The position numbers and the translations under genes were made by a program. The notes beneath the pieces were generated by a model. It searched no databases, was not told the DNA's origin, and worked only from the letters and a program-made list of their open reading frames with translations. Below are positions 28,506 through 40,781 of a DNA stretch of 64,000 nt, in pieces; within the stretch, counting starts at the first letter, position 1, and every line of letters starts with the position of its first letter. The stretch comes from Phenylobacterium sp. (lineage in GTDB: Bacteria > Pseudomonadota > Alphaproteobacteria > Caulobacterales > Caulobacteraceae): assembly GCF_030680185.1 (NCBI RefSeq), contig NZ_JAUXVZ010000055.1, positions 223,484 through 287,483 of the forward strand, read 5' to 3'.

Positions 28506-28898
28506 ATGACCTATGACCCCAACACCCCCCGTACCGATCCCCCGCCGGTGCAGCGTGAAGTCGTCCACAAGAGTGGCGGCTCGGCTGGCTGGTGGGTGGC
28601 CGGCATCGTCGCCATCGTCGCCCTGGTGGGCATGTTCTTCGTCTTCGGCAACAGCGGAACCGACGACGCCGACCTGGAGATGGCCCGTGACACCGGCCGC
28701 GCCGAGGCCATGATCGAGAACGCCGCCGACAGCGCCCAGCGGGCCGCCTCCGACGCCGCCGAAAGCTCGCGCCAGGCGGCTGACAGCATCGCCCAGAGCA
28801 CCGAGGCCGCGGCCGACAACGCCGCCGCCGCGACCCAGAACGCCGCCGACAGCGCGTCCGACGCCGCCGAGAACGCGGCCGACCGTACCGGCATGTAA
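28506..28898 (+). CDS. membrane-anchored Ala-rich helical repeat protein
   Basis: A 130-residue protein with a hydrophilic N-terminus, one membrane helix at about 30-50 (WWVAGIVAIVALVGMFFVF), and a C-terminal half of Ala/Asp/Ser/Gln repeats (AADSAQRAASDAAESSRQ, NAADSASDAAENAAD) predicted to form one long amphipathic helix, in the style of LEA-like or spacer proteins. No family is assigned. A GAGGAGAA ribosome-binding site precedes the ATG and an intrinsic terminator follows, so it is a free-standing gene. A structural or stress role is possible but unproven. Confidence 0.75.
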   Translation: MTYDPNTPRTDPPPVQREVVHKSGGSAGWWVAGIVAIVALVGMFFVFGNSGTDDADLEMARDTGRAEAMIENAADSAQRAASDAAESSRQAADSIAQSTEAAADNAAAATQNAADSASDAAENAADRTGM

Positions 28899-28930
28899 GG
28901 CCTGGCCCTCCGAGGCCCCGGTCTGGCTAA

Positions 28931-28958
28931 GGGCGGTTCCGAAAGGAGCCGCCCTTTT
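28931..28958 (+). terminator. intrinsic terminator of the Ala-rich membrane protein gene
   Basis: A 10-bp stem (28931-28940 with 28945-28954, one wobble pair), a GAAA tetraloop and a TTTT tail, 32 bases after the stop codon. Confidence 0.9.
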
Positions 28959-29054
28959 CGCATCGGCTCCTCAAGGGCGCCCACGAGGCATCTTTGGGCG
29001 TTGGCCAACCGTAGATACTTCAAGCCCTCCGGGGCGCCGTATGGAGTAGACGAC

Positions 29055-29717
29055 GTGATCGCCAGCCCAGTCCCCGCCCTGACCCGCCGAAGCCTGATCG
29101 TTACTGGCGCCAGCGCCCTGGCCGCCCCTGGCGCCTTCGCCGCGGCGCCGGCCAATGGCCGGCTCGGCTTTGCGGTGTTCCGTGGCAAGGACAAGGTCGG
29201 CGAGCACCTCATGCGCTTCACCCGCAACGGGTCTGGCCTGATGGTGAACACCGAGGTCGAAATGCGCGTCAGGCTCGGCCCCATCCCCGTCTTTCGCTAC
29301 GCCCACACCGCCACGGAGCGCTGGCGTGACGACAGCTTCGCCAGCCTGACCACCCGCACCGACACCAATGGCAAGATCGAACAGGTCAAGGCCGAGGCCA
29401 CCGGCGCCGGCATCGCCATCGAAGGCCCCGGCGGGCGCCTGACCGCGCCGGCCTCGGCCGCGCCCCTCACCCATTGGAACGCCTTGGCTCTCGAAGGCCC
29501 CCTGTTCAATCCGCAACTGGGCAAGATCATGAAGATACGCACCGCCCGCGCCGGCCGCGAGAGCGTGCAGCTGGCCGATGGCCGATCGGTTCCTGCGACC
29601 CGCTGGACCATCCGTGGCGAGGCCGAAATCGACAACTGGTACGACACAGCCGGAGCCTGGGCTGGCCTGCGGGGCAAGCTCGAGGACGGCTCGACCATGA
29701 TCTATCGCCGGATCTGA
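29055..29717 (+). CDS. DUF6134 family exported protein (likely Tat substrate)
   Basis: A 220-residue protein. The frame opens at TTG 29001, but GTG 29055 has GGAG 8 bases upstream and gives a compact signal peptide: TRRSLIVTGASALAAPGAFA, with a twin-arginine and a moderately hydrophobic core, cleavage after FAA or AFA. The mature part is beta-rich (GRLGFAVFRGKDKVGEHLMRF, WNALALEGPLFNPQLGKI, RYTLRGEAEID-like WTIRGEAEIDNWYD) and matches the DUF6134 pattern. Function unknown. It is followed at 73 bases by a DUF6152 gene and a membrane protein, which may form one envelope-related unit. Confidence 0.78.
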   Translation: MIASPVPALTRRSLIVTGASALAAPGAFAAAPANGRLGFAVFRGKDKVGEHLMRFTRNGSGLMVNTEVEMRVRLGPIPVFRYAHTATERWRDDSFASLTTRTDTNGKIEQVKAEATGAGIAIEGPGGRLTAPASAAPLTHWNALALEGPLFNPQLGKIMKIRTARAGRESVQLADGRSVPATRWTIRGEAEIDNWYDTAGAWAGLRGKLEDGSTMIYRRI

Positions 29718-29790
29718 GGCCTCACGCCGGGTTGAACCCCCGCCGGCCCGAAGGACGTTAACCTCTCACCAGAGAAGACCGGAGGATGCC

Positions 29791-30147
29791 ATGCGCAAGA
29801 CCCTGATGATCGCCGCCCTCACCCTTGGCCTGGCCGCCGCGCCGGGGGCCAGCCTCGCCCACCACGGCTGGAGCTCCTATGACGCGACCGAACTGGTCCG
29901 TGTGACCGCGCCCCTGACCGACGTCTCCTGGGGCAATCCCCACGGTGCGGCCAAGGTCGTTCACGACGGCAAGACCTGGGATGTGATCCTGGCGCCTGTC
30001 TCGCGGATGGAGGCCCGCGGCCTGACCCGCGAGATGCTGGGCCCCGGCAAGCGCGTCACCCTGGAGGGCTATGCCCGCCGCGACGGCACGGCCGAACTGC
30101 GGCTTGAGCGGGTGATCGCCGAGGGCAAGACCGTCGAGCTCCGCTAG
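29791..30147 (+). CDS. DUF6152 family periplasmic protein
   Basis: A 118-residue exported protein with a signal peptide (MRKTLMIAALTLGLAAAPG, cleavage after SLA) and the family mark HHGWSSYD at the mature N-terminus. The body is a small beta-rich fold (VRVTAPLTDVSWGNPHGAAKV, LGPGKRVTLEGYARRDG). The vicinal histidines could bind metal, but that is speculation. The gene sits 3 bases upstream of a DUF6644 membrane protein, so they are co-translated and probably work together. Confidence 0.85.
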   Translation: MRKTLMIAALTLGLAAAPGASLAHHGWSSYDATELVRVTAPLTDVSWGNPHGAAKVVHDGKTWDVILAPVSRMEARGLTREMLGPGKRVTLEGYARRDGTAELRLERVIAEGKTVELR

Positions 30148-30150
30148 GCC

Positions 30151-30624
30151 ATGGACGCGCTGGCCGCCCTGCTGGAAGCCTCGGCCCTGGGCCAATGGGC
30201 GCGAGGATCGGCCATCGCCTATCCCGTCGCCAATGTCGCCCACCTGCTGGGCCTGATTCTGCTGGTCGGCGGGATCGGAGTCGTGGATCTGCGGCTGGCG
30301 GGCCTCTTCCGCCAGTTGCCGGTTGACCCCTTGGCCCGCGCCCTGACGCCCTTCGCCCTGGCTGGCCTCGCCTTGCTGGCGGTCAGCGGCTTGGTCATGT
30401 TCTCTGCTGACGCCGGCCCCATGGCCGCATCAAATGTGTTTCGCGCCAAGATCGCGCTGATCGCCCTGGGGCTCGCTCACGCCATTCTCTTCCGAGCGCT
30501 CTGGCGGACACGAATGGCGGGCTGGGACGCCTCGCCGCCGCCCTTGGGCCGGCTGATGGCGGCAGGCTCGCTGGGCATCTGGCTGATGGTCGGGGCGCTG
30601 GGACGTCTGATCGCCTACGCCTGA
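30151..30624 (+). CDS. DUF6644-like four-helix integral membrane protein
   Basis: A 157-residue protein with four predicted membrane helices (about 22-42, 62-82, 95-117, 133-152) and the pattern GLILLVGGIGVVDLRLAGL typical of small cytochrome-b-like or DUF2214/DUF6644 membrane proteins. It starts 3 bases after the DUF6152 stop, a tight operon. His at 31 and 110 could be heme or metal ligands, not certain. Function unknown. Confidence 0.78.
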   Translation: MDALAALLEASALGQWARGSAIAYPVANVAHLLGLILLVGGIGVVDLRLAGLFRQLPVDPLARALTPFALAGLALLAVSGLVMFSADAGPMAASNVFRAKIALIALGLAHAILFRALWRTRMAGWDASPPPLGRLMAAGSLGIWLMVGALGRLIAYA

Positions 30625-30677
30625 GGCTCTGCACGATCCCCATGGCGCTCGGGCGCGGCCGGGCTTATTTCTAGGCC

Positions 30678-32492
30678 ATGCGCCAGACCTTTGATGAGAC
30701 CACCGAGCGCGCCTTTGGCGCCCGCCACCTGCCCCTGATCCGCCAGGCCATGGCCGACCAGAAGCTGGACGGCTTCCTTGTCCCTCATGAGGACGAGCAC
30801 CAGAACGAATACCTGCCCGAGGCCAATGACCGGCTGGCCTGGGCCACCGGGTTCACCGGTTCGGCCGGGGCCGCGGTGATCCTGAAGGACAAGGCCGCCG
30901 TCTTCGTCGATGGCCGCTACACCTTGCAGGTCCGCGACCAGGTCGATGAGAGCCTGTTCGAAATCCGGGATCTCGTGGACGGCGGCGTGCCGGCCTATCT
31001 GGAGACCGCCGCGGCCAAGGGACAGGCCATCGGCTACGATCCCCGCCTGCACAGCCCTGACGGCCTCGCCCGCGTCCGCGCAGCGGTGGAAAAGGCCGGC
31101 GCCGAGCTGAAGCCCGTGGCGCAGAACCCCCTGGACGCCGCCTGGGGCGCCGAGCGCCCGGCCCAGCCCCAGGCGCCGGTGGTCCCCCACCCGCTGGACT
31201 ATGCGGGCGAAGATTCGGCGGCCAAGCGCGCCCGGGTCGGCCAAGCCCTGGCGGCCAAGGGCGCCCAGGCCGCCGTCATCACCGCGCCGGCCTCGATCGC
31301 CTGGCTGTTCAACATCCGCGGCGGCGACGTGATCCGCAGCCCGCTGCCGCTCGCCCAGGCGATCCTGGGCGCCGACGGCCGCGCCCGACTGTTCCTGGAC
31401 CCCGCCAAGGTCAGCCAGGACCTGCCGGCCTGGTTGGGCAATGAGGTGAGCCTGGAGACCTCTGAGGCCCTGGCCGGCGCCCTCGCAGACCTGAAGGGCC
31501 AGAAGGTGATGATCGATCCGGGCCAGTCCTCGGCCTGGTATTTCGACACGCTGGAGGCGGCCGGCGCCGAGCCCCTGCGGGCCGACGACCCCTGCGCCCT
31601 GCCCCGCGCCTGCAAGAACGCCGTGGAGATCGAGGGCGCCCGCAAGGCCCATGTGCGCGATGGCGCAGCCCTCGCCCACTTCCTCCACTGGCTGGCCACC
31701 GAGGCCCAGACCAGCCTGCCCGACGAGAAGACCGTGGTGCAGACCCTGGAAGGCTTCCGCGAGGCTACCGGCGCGCTCAAGGACCTGTCCTTCGACACTA
31801 TCGCCGGCGCGGCGTCGAACGGCGCCATCGTCCACTATCGGCCGACCGAACGGCTGAACAAGCGTACGGAAGCCGGCTCCCTGCTGCTGGTGGATTCCGG
31901 CGGCCAGTACCTGGACGGCACCACCGACGTCACCCGCACCGTGGCCATCGGCGAGCCGAGCCGCGAGATGGCCGAGCGCTTCACCCTGGTGCTCAAGGGG
32001 CATCTGGCGCTGGCCCACATCCGCTTCCCGGCCGGAACCACCGGCTCGGCCCTGGACGCCCTGGCCCGCGCGCCGCTGTGGATGGCCGGCCTCGACTATG
32101 ACCACGGCACCGGACACGGGGTGGGCAGCTATCTCGGCGTCCACGAAGGCCCGCAGCGGATTTCGAAGGCCCCCAGCAGCGTCGCACTGCAGCCCGCCAT
32201 GATCGTCTCCAATGAGCCCGGCTACTACAAGACCGGCGCCTATGGCATCCGCATCGAGAACCTGCAGTTCGTCACCGCCGCCGACGAGATCGAGGGCGGC
32301 GAGCGGCCGATGCTCGGCTTCGAGACCCTGACGCTCGCGCCCATCGATCGCCGGCTGATCGTGGTCGACATGCTGACGGCTCAGGAACGCGCCCAGATGG
32401 ACGCCTATCACGCCCGGGTGCTGCGCGAGATCGGGCCGCTGGTGGGCGGTGAGGTCCGAGCCTGGCTGGAAGAGGCCTGCGCGCCGCTTTAG
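30678..32492 (+). CDS. aminopeptidase P family protein (Xaa-Pro aminopeptidase, long form)
   Basis: A 604-residue M24B metallopeptidase that removes N-terminal residues before proline. It has the three-domain layout of eukaryote-type APP1: two creatinase-like N-terminal domains (to about 300) and a pita-bread catalytic domain. The dinuclear metal ligands are visible in LLVDSGGQYLDGTTDVTRT (two Asp), HGVGSYLGVHEGP (His), VSNEPGYY (Glu) and GIRIENL (Glu). A C-terminal region (LIVVDMLTAQER) completes it. No signal peptide, so cytosolic. It converges on ligA. Confidence 0.95.
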   Translation: MRQTFDETTERAFGARHLPLIRQAMADQKLDGFLVPHEDEHQNEYLPEANDRLAWATGFTGSAGAAVILKDKAAVFVDGRYTLQVRDQVDESLFEIRDLVDGGVPAYLETAAAKGQAIGYDPRLHSPDGLARVRAAVEKAGAELKPVAQNPLDAAWGAERPAQPQAPVVPHPLDYAGEDSAAKRARVGQALAAKGAQAAVITAPASIAWLFNIRGGDVIRSPLPLAQAILGADGRARLFLDPAKVSQDLPAWLGNEVSLETSEALAGALADLKGQKVMIDPGQSSAWYFDTLEAAGAEPLRADDPCALPRACKNAVEIEGARKAHVRDGAALAHFLHWLATEAQTSLPDEKTVVQTLEGFREATGALKDLSFDTIAGAASNGAIVHYRPTERLNKRTEAGSLLLVDSGGQYLDGTTDVTRTVAIGEPSREMAERFTLVLKGHLALAHIRFPAGTTGSALDALARAPLWMAGLDYDHGTGHGVGSYLGVHEGPQRISKAPSSVALQPAMIVSNEPGYYKTGAYGIRIENLQFVTAADEIEGGERPMLGFETLTLAPIDRRLIVVDMLTAQERAQMDAYHARVLREIGPLVGGEVRAWLEEACAPL

Positions 32493-32513
32493 GCGCTCCC
32501 CTAGAACGCCGTC

Positions 32514-32536
32514 ATCCTGGGCCTTGTGCCCAGGAT
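32514..32536. repeat. palindromic intergenic element between convergent genes
   Basis: ATCCTGGGC and GCCCAGGAT form a 9-bp stem with a 5-base loop. About 45 bases on, a related imperfect hairpin built on CCTCGGG/CCCAGG words follows (32569-32588). Such GC-rich intergenic palindromes with TCCTGGGC and ACAAGCCC words recur in many alphaproteobacterial genomes. It may also act as a shared transcription barrier for the aminopeptidase gene and ligA. Confidence 0.55.
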
Positions 32537-32617
32537 CCCTCTCGACGCCGGCGCCCGCCCTCGACAACCCTCGGGACAAGCCCAGGGGTGACGCGGTGAG
32601 GTGTAGCTCGCGCGCGC

Positions 32618-36662
<4,045 letters not shown>

Positions 36663-36706
36663 GGGGCGCAAGATTGCTTGGAATCGCCGCGGGCGAAAGC
36701 CCGTTC

Positions 36707-36721
36707 GTTCGCCTTAGGTTC
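36707..36721 (-). promoter_or_regulatory. SOS (LexA) box upstream of recN
   Basis: Plus-strand GTTC-GCCTTAG-GTTC (minus strand GAAC-N7-GAAC) matches the alphaproteobacterial LexA operator exactly. It overlaps the bamD stop codon by one base and lies 44 bases before the recN ATG, so recN and ligA can be induced separately from the bamD-lpxC transcript. Confidence 0.85.
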
Positions 36722-37632
36722 TATTGGCTTTCCGGAGGACGCAGGGTGGCGTCCTTGTCACGCTCCAGATCCTCTGAATCGCTACCGCCGCCGACGAAGG
36801 GCAGCCGCGACCACAGGCTACGCTGTTCGGACGACGCCGGGGCATTGGCCGGGCGAAGGCCGCGGCTGGTCAGCAGGTTATAGGCGTCGCGATACCAGAC
36901 CGAGCCGGGATAGTTGAAGCCGAGGACCGCGCCGTTGCGCTTGGCCTCCTCGTTGAGGCCGAGCGTCAGATAGGCCTCGACCAGGCGATAGAGGGCTTCC
37001 GGCGTGTGGCTGGTGGTCTCATAGCGCTCGACCACCGTATTGAACCGGCCAATGCCGGCCAGGGTGTCGTTGTTGCGCAGATAGTAGCGGCCGACCGTCA
37101 TTTCCTTGCCGGCCAGCTGGTCGCGGACCATGTCGATCTTCAGGCGGGCGTCCTTGGCGTACTCGCTGTCAGGGTAGCGCTGGACCACCTCCTGCAGGGC
37201 GTTCAGCGCCTGGCCGGTGGCGGCCTGGTCACGGCCGACGTCGACGATCTGTTCGAAGTAGCAGATGGCCTTCAGGTAATAGGCGTAGACCGCCGCCGGA
37301 TTGCCCGGCGCCTGCGACAGGAAACGGTCGGCGCTGGAGATCGCCTCGGCGTAGTCATTGGCCTGATACTGCGCATAGGCGGTCATCAGGATCGAACGAC
37401 GGGCCCAGACCGAATAGGGGTGCTGGCGCTCCACTTCGGCGAAATAGTCCACGGCCTGGTTCCACAGACCACGATCCAGCCGGTTGGCGCCGGTGTTGTA
37501 GAGCAGCTCGACCGGGCGCTCTTCATAGGCCAGCTGAGGCCGATCTTCACGTCCAGCACAGGCCCCAAGGACCAGGGTGGCGAGAACCGTCGCAACGGCA
37601 GGACCCCGAAGGGAATTGTGAAGCAGAGACAC
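36721..37632 (-). CDS. bamD: outer-membrane assembly lipoprotein BamD (ComL/YfiO)
   Basis: A 303-residue lipoprotein of the beta-barrel assembly machine. The frame opens far upstream at 38037, but that would overlap lpxC; GTG 37632 has GAGG 7-10 bases upstream and yields a lipoprotein signal peptide ending in the lipobox LGAC with Cys25. The mature protein is built of TPR repeats (LYNTGANRLDRGLWNQAVDYFAEVE, SEYAKDARLKIDMVRDQLAGKEMTVGRYY) as in BamD. A Pro/Ser/Asp-rich tail follows. It acts with BamA to insert outer-membrane proteins such as the porins and TonB receptors seen here. Confidence 0.95.
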   Translation of the reverse strand: MSLLHNSLRGPAVATVLATLVLGACAGREDRPQLAYEERPVELLYNTGANRLDRGLWNQAVDYFAEVERQHPYSVWARRSILMTAYAQYQANDYAEAISSADRFLSQAPGNPAAVYAYYLKAICYFEQIVDVGRDQAATGQALNALQEVVQRYPDSEYAKDARLKIDMVRDQLAGKEMTVGRYYLRNNDTLAGIGRFNTVVERYETTSHTPEALYRLVEAYLTLGLNEEAKRNGAVLGFNYPGSVWYRDAYNLLTSRGLRPANAPASSEQRSLWSRLPFVGGGSDSEDLERDKDATLRPPESQ

Positions 37633-37712
37633 CTTCACCTCAAAAGGACCAAGCGCGCCCCCGCGCCGAGCCACCGCTTCTACACCACGCGGGCGATGGC
37701 GCAAACGGAAGG

Positions 37713-38624
37713 TCAGACCGCCAGGGCCAGCTCCGGGGCGAAGGTGCGGATGCGCCAGGCGTTCGGCTGTTCGGTCAGGGCGCGAACGAGCTGGTTGTTG
37801 ATGCCATGGCCAGCCAGACGGCCTTCGAAACGGCCAATGATCGGGGCGCCGAGCACATAGAGGTCGCCGATGGCGTCCAGCGCCTTGTGGCGCACGAATT
37901 CGTCCGGCCGGCGCAGGCCTTCGGGATTGAGAATGCGGTCGCCTTCGATGACCACGGCGTTCTCCAGCGAGCCGCCGCGGGCCAGGCCCATGGCGCGCAG
38001 GGCCTCGACCTCGTGGGCGAAGCCGAAGGTCCGGCAATTGGCGAGCTCGGTCCGGAAGGCGGCTTCGTCCATCACCAGATCCACCGCCTGACGGCCGATG
38101 ACCGGCGAATCGAACGCGATCTCAAAGGCCACTTCGAACTGGTCGCAAGGCAGCAGGCGCGCGCTCTTGTCGCCGTCGATCACCTCGATGGGCGCCAGGA
38201 TTTCGATATAGCGGCGCGGCGCTTCCTGCTGGCGGCGGCCAGCCTGGTCGAGGATCTGGACGAAGGGCTCGGACGAGCCGTCCATGATCGGCATCTCGGG
38301 GCCGTCCAGTTCGACCACGGCGTTGTCCACGCCCAGGGTGGCGAAGGCGGCCATCAGGTGCTCGATGGTCGAGACGGTGACGCCGGCGGCGTTGCCGATG
38401 ACGGTGCCCAACTGGGTCTTGCAGACAGCCTCGGCCGACGCCGCGATGCGGTTGTCCTGGTCAGCGACATCGGTGCGAACAAAGACAATGCCCGTATCGA
38501 CCGGCGCAGGCCGGACCGCCACGCGGACATGGGCGCCGGTATGCACGCCGATCCCGGCGAAGATGGCCGGGCCCAGCACGGTGTGCTGGAGCGCGTGAGC
38601 GGAATTGGCGATGGCTGCGGACAC
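37713..38624 (-). CDS. lpxC: UDP-3-O-acyl-N-acetylglucosamine deacetylase
   Basis: LpxC catalyses the committed step of lipid A synthesis. Start is GTG 38624 with an AAGG site in AGGAAGG upstream; longer in-frame starts would add a non-family N-terminus. The 303-residue enzyme has zinc ligands H89 (STIEHLMAAF), H246 and D250 (RHKALDAIGD) and the catalytic-region H273 (LAGHGINNQL). Length is normal. Its gene follows ftsZ after an intrinsic terminator, so it probably has its own promoter in the 258-base gap, then continues into bamD. The link of dcw to lpxC is common in proteobacteria. Confidence 0.96.
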   Translation of the reverse strand: MSAAIANSAHALQHTVLGPAIFAGIGVHTGAHVRVAVRPAPVDTGIVFVRTDVADQDNRIAASAEAVCKTQLGTVIGNAAGVTVSTIEHLMAAFATLGVDNAVVELDGPEMPIMDGSSEPFVQILDQAGRRQQEAPRRYIEILAPIEVIDGDKSARLLPCDQFEVAFEIAFDSPVIGRQAVDLVMDEAAFRTELANCRTFGFAHEVEALRAMGLARGGSLENAVVIEGDRILNPEGLRRPDEFVRHKALDAIGDLYVLGAPIIGRFEGRLAGHGINNQLVRALTEQPNAWRIRTFAPELALAV

Positions 38625-38816
38625 GAACTGAAACCTTCCTGGCCAGACTTTGACGAGCGGCTCACACAACCGCGAATGGCCCCATTGACCGGATAGTTCC
38701 TGTGCTGCGGCGCCGCAAGACAAGTCCTGTTTCCGAATGTTTCGCCTTAAGATCGAGGCGAATTCTTGTTCTAATTCCGGCGCTTATCTTGTCGCCGCCG
38801 GACGTCGGCATGGCTC

Positions 38817-38853
38817 AATAAAAGACGGCCGGCTCCGTGGGGAGCCGGCCGTC
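38817..38853 (-). terminator. intrinsic terminator of ftsZ
   Basis: A perfect 13-bp stem (38824-38836 with 38841-38853), a 4-base loop and a minus-strand U-run (TTTTATT) 30 bases after the ftsZ stop. It ends the dcw transcript and separates it from lpxC. Confidence 0.93.
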
Positions 38854-38882
38854 CGCCGATGGTCTGCGATGAGCTCGCTGGG

Positions 38883-40481
38883 CTAGTTGGCCAGGCGACG
38901 CAGGAAGGATGGGATTTCCAGGTCTTCGCCCGCGTCACGATCGGGATCGACGGCCTCGGCCGGCTGGGCGCCGCCACGGCTGGCGGGAGCCTGGCGGCTG
39001 ATCGGGGCCGGCGTCGGCGCCGGGGCCGGGGCGTCATAGCGGGGACGGCCGCCGAACAGGCTCAGAAAGCCGCTCTTCTGCCGGCGATCATCAGCGAAGC
39101 TGTGGTCGGCGAACAGGGGCTCGTCACCCTCTTCGGCCGCCATGGGATCGACGATGCGGGTGATCGGGCGCTGAACGGGCGGCGGCTCGGGCGCGGCGTA
39201 AAGATCGGCCTGCTCGGTCTCGTCCTCATAGGCGCGGGCCTGCGGCTCAGGGGCGCGGGCCTGCGGCTCAGGGGCGCGGACCTGAGGCGCGGGCTGCGCC
39301 GGGGCCACATAGACCTGGGGCGCAGGTTCGGCCGCCCGCGGCGCGGGCGCGGGTTCGGGCGCATAGGCGGCCGGCGCGGGGCGCGGCTCATAGGTCGGCT
39401 GCGGCGCGGCCTGACGGACCGGCTCGGCCTGACGGACGGGCTCGGGCTGCCGGGCGACCGGCGGCGGAGGCGGCGCACGGCGGGTTTCGATCTTGGGCTC
39501 GATGGCGGCGATGGAGGCGCCGTCCATGCCGGTGGCCACCACCGAGACGCGGATCATGCCGTCCAGCGACGGATCGAAGGCCGCGCCGAAGATGATGTTG
39601 GCCTCGGGGTCGACCTGCTCGGAAATGGCGTTGGCGGCCTCGTCGACCTCCAGCAGCGTCATGTCCAGGCCGCCGGTGACATTGACCAGCACTGCCTTGG
39701 CGCCCTTGAGCGACACCTCGTCCAGCAGCGGGTTCTGGATGGCGTTCTGGGCGGCCATCAGGGCGCGGTCGTCGCCGGAGGCTTCGCCGGTGCCCATCAT
39801 CGCCTTGCCCATCTCGGTCATCACCGTGCGGACGTCGGCGAAGTCGAGATTGATCAGGCCCGGCAGCACCATCAGGTCGGTGATGGAGCGGACGCCGGAA
39901 TGCAGCACCTGGTCGGCCATGCCGAAGGCTTCGGAGAAGGTGGTGCGCTCGTTGGCGACCCGGAACAGATTCTGGTTCGGGATGACGATCAGGGTGTCCA
40001 CATAGCGCTGCAGCTCGGCGATGCCGGAGTCGGCCAGGCGCATGCGGTGGCGGCCTTCGAAGTGGAAGGGCTTGGTGACCACGCCGACGGTCAGGATGCC
40101 GCGCTCACGGGCGCACTTGGCGATGATCGGCGCAGCCCCGGTGCCGGTGCCGCCGCCCATGCCGGCGGTGATGAAGATCATGTGGGCGCCGTCGAGGTGC
40201 TCGCCGATCTCGGGGATGGATTCCTCGGCCGCGCTCATGCCGACCTCAGGGTGGGCGCCAGCGCCCAAGCCTTGCGTGACCGTGGCCCCCAGCTGGATGC
40301 GGCGGTCGGTCTTGGAGAAGGCCAACTGCTGAGCGTCGGTGTTGGCGACCACGAACTCCACGCCTTCGAGATGGGCCTCGATCATGTTGTTCACGGCGTT
40401 TCCGCCAGCGCCGCCGACTCCAAACACCACAATACGCGGCTTCAGCTCGGTCTCGCGCGGCGCCGTCAGTGCAATAGCCAT
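38883..40481 (-). CDS. ftsZ: cell division GTPase FtsZ with long Pro/Ala linker
   Basis: The tubulin homologue that forms the Z ring. ATG 40481 is chosen over upstream frame openings; the 532-residue protein has the GTP-binding core [12 protein letters not shown] and GGGTGTG at 109-115, and the T7 loop [11 protein letters not shown]. From about residue 320 a long disordered linker rich in Pro, Ala, Glu and Gln (with 21-base tandem repeats in its DNA) leads to the conserved C-terminal peptide [13 protein letters not shown], which binds FtsA and other partners. The long linker and total size match Caulobacterales FtsZ. The 300 bases upstream hold a CtrA-like site and a GANTC methylation site, in line with cell-cycle control. 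Confidence 0.98.
   Translation of the reverse strand: MAIALTAPRETELKPRIVVFGVGGAGGNAVNNMIEAHLEGVEFVVANTDAQQLAFSKTDRRIQLGATVTQGLGAGAHPEVGMSAAEESIPEIGEHLDGAHMIFITAGMGGGTGTGAAPIIAKCARERGILTVGVVTKPFHFEGRHRMRLADSGIAELQRYVDTLIVIPNQNLFRVANERTTFSEAFGMADQVLHSGVRSITDLMVLPGLINLDFADVRTVMTEMGKAMMGTGEASGDDRALMAAQNAIQNPLLDEVSLKGAKAVLVNVTGGLDMTLLEVDEAANAISEQVDPEANIIFGAAFDPSLDGMIRVSVVATGMDGASIAAIEPKIETRRAPPPPPVARQPEPVRQAEPVRQAAPQPTYEPRPAPAAYAPEPAPAPRAAEPAPQVYVAPAQPAPQVRAPEPQARAPEPQARAYEDETEQADLYAAPEPPPVQRPITRIVDPMAAEEGDEPLFADHSFADDRRQKSGFLSLFGGRPRYDAPAPAPTPAPISRQAPASRGGAQPAEAVDPDRDAGEDLEIPSFLRRLAN
39231..39293 (-). repeat. 21-base tandem repeat in the ftsZ linker
   Basis: Two exact 21-base copies (39231-39251, 39252-39272) and a degenerate third (39273-39293) encode a repeated seven-residue Ala/Arg/Pro/Glu/Gln unit in the FtsZ linker. 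Copy number may vary between strains by slippage, changing linker length. Confidence 0.85.
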
Positions 40482-40575
40482 AGGACCCTGTGTCCTCCGC
40501 AAATCTGTTGAAGCGCACGCGACCCGCCCGCGAAGCGCTCCGATTGGGATGCGGTTAACTAAGCGACCATCATCC

Positions 40576-40591
40576 TTAATCGAACGTAAAC
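40576..40591. promoter_or_regulatory. candidate CtrA-binding site in the ftsZ promoter region
   Basis: TTAA-TCGAACG-TAAAC matches TTAA-N7-TTAAC at eight of nine fixed positions, 95 bases upstream of ftsZ. In Caulobacter CtrA represses ftsZ from a site of this type. It is a candidate on sequence only. Confidence 0.5.
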
Positions 40592-40601
40592 CGCTTACAT
40601 T

Positions 40602-40606
40602 GAGTC
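40602..40606. promoter_or_regulatory. GANTC (CcrM) methylation site in the ftsZ promoter region
   Basis: GAGTC, an exact GANTC, lies 11 bases beyond the CtrA-like site. CcrM methylation at GANTC tunes GcrA-dependent promoters, including that of ftsZ, in Caulobacter. Confidence 0.5.
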
Positions 40607-40781
40607 GGTGATACGTCGACCTACACGACCCGCATTTTTTGGTTGTGGAATAAGGCTTAAGGCCAAAATCTGGCCATCGGTCACGGGGACGCCGCCGCAG
40701 GGCTGCGACGGCGTGGCGCATGCATTAGCCAAGATTCCGTCGCTGCGCCTAACCTTGACCGCAGCGAATCTAGTCTTGGCC

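Larger units (their letters stand above)
40482..40781. other. ftsA-ftsZ intergenic region, 300 bases
   Basis: This gap is much longer than other dcw junctions. Besides the CtrA-like site (40576) and GANTC (40602) it has a second TTAAC word at about 40554 and AT-rich stretches at 40610-40670. It most likely contains a dedicated ftsZ promoter. No open frame with protein-like features is seen. Confidence 0.6.

Noticed and set aside
37633..38037. Upstream extension of bamD into lpxC
   Set aside because: It overlaps lpxC coding sequence, lacks a better ribosome-binding site and would bury the lipoprotein signal; GTG 37632 explains the lipobox.
38690..38760. GC palindrome TGCGGCGCCGCA region before lpxC as a terminator or operator
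   Set aside because: The stem is short with no loop, no U-run follows, and the nearby ftsZ terminator already explains transcription end.
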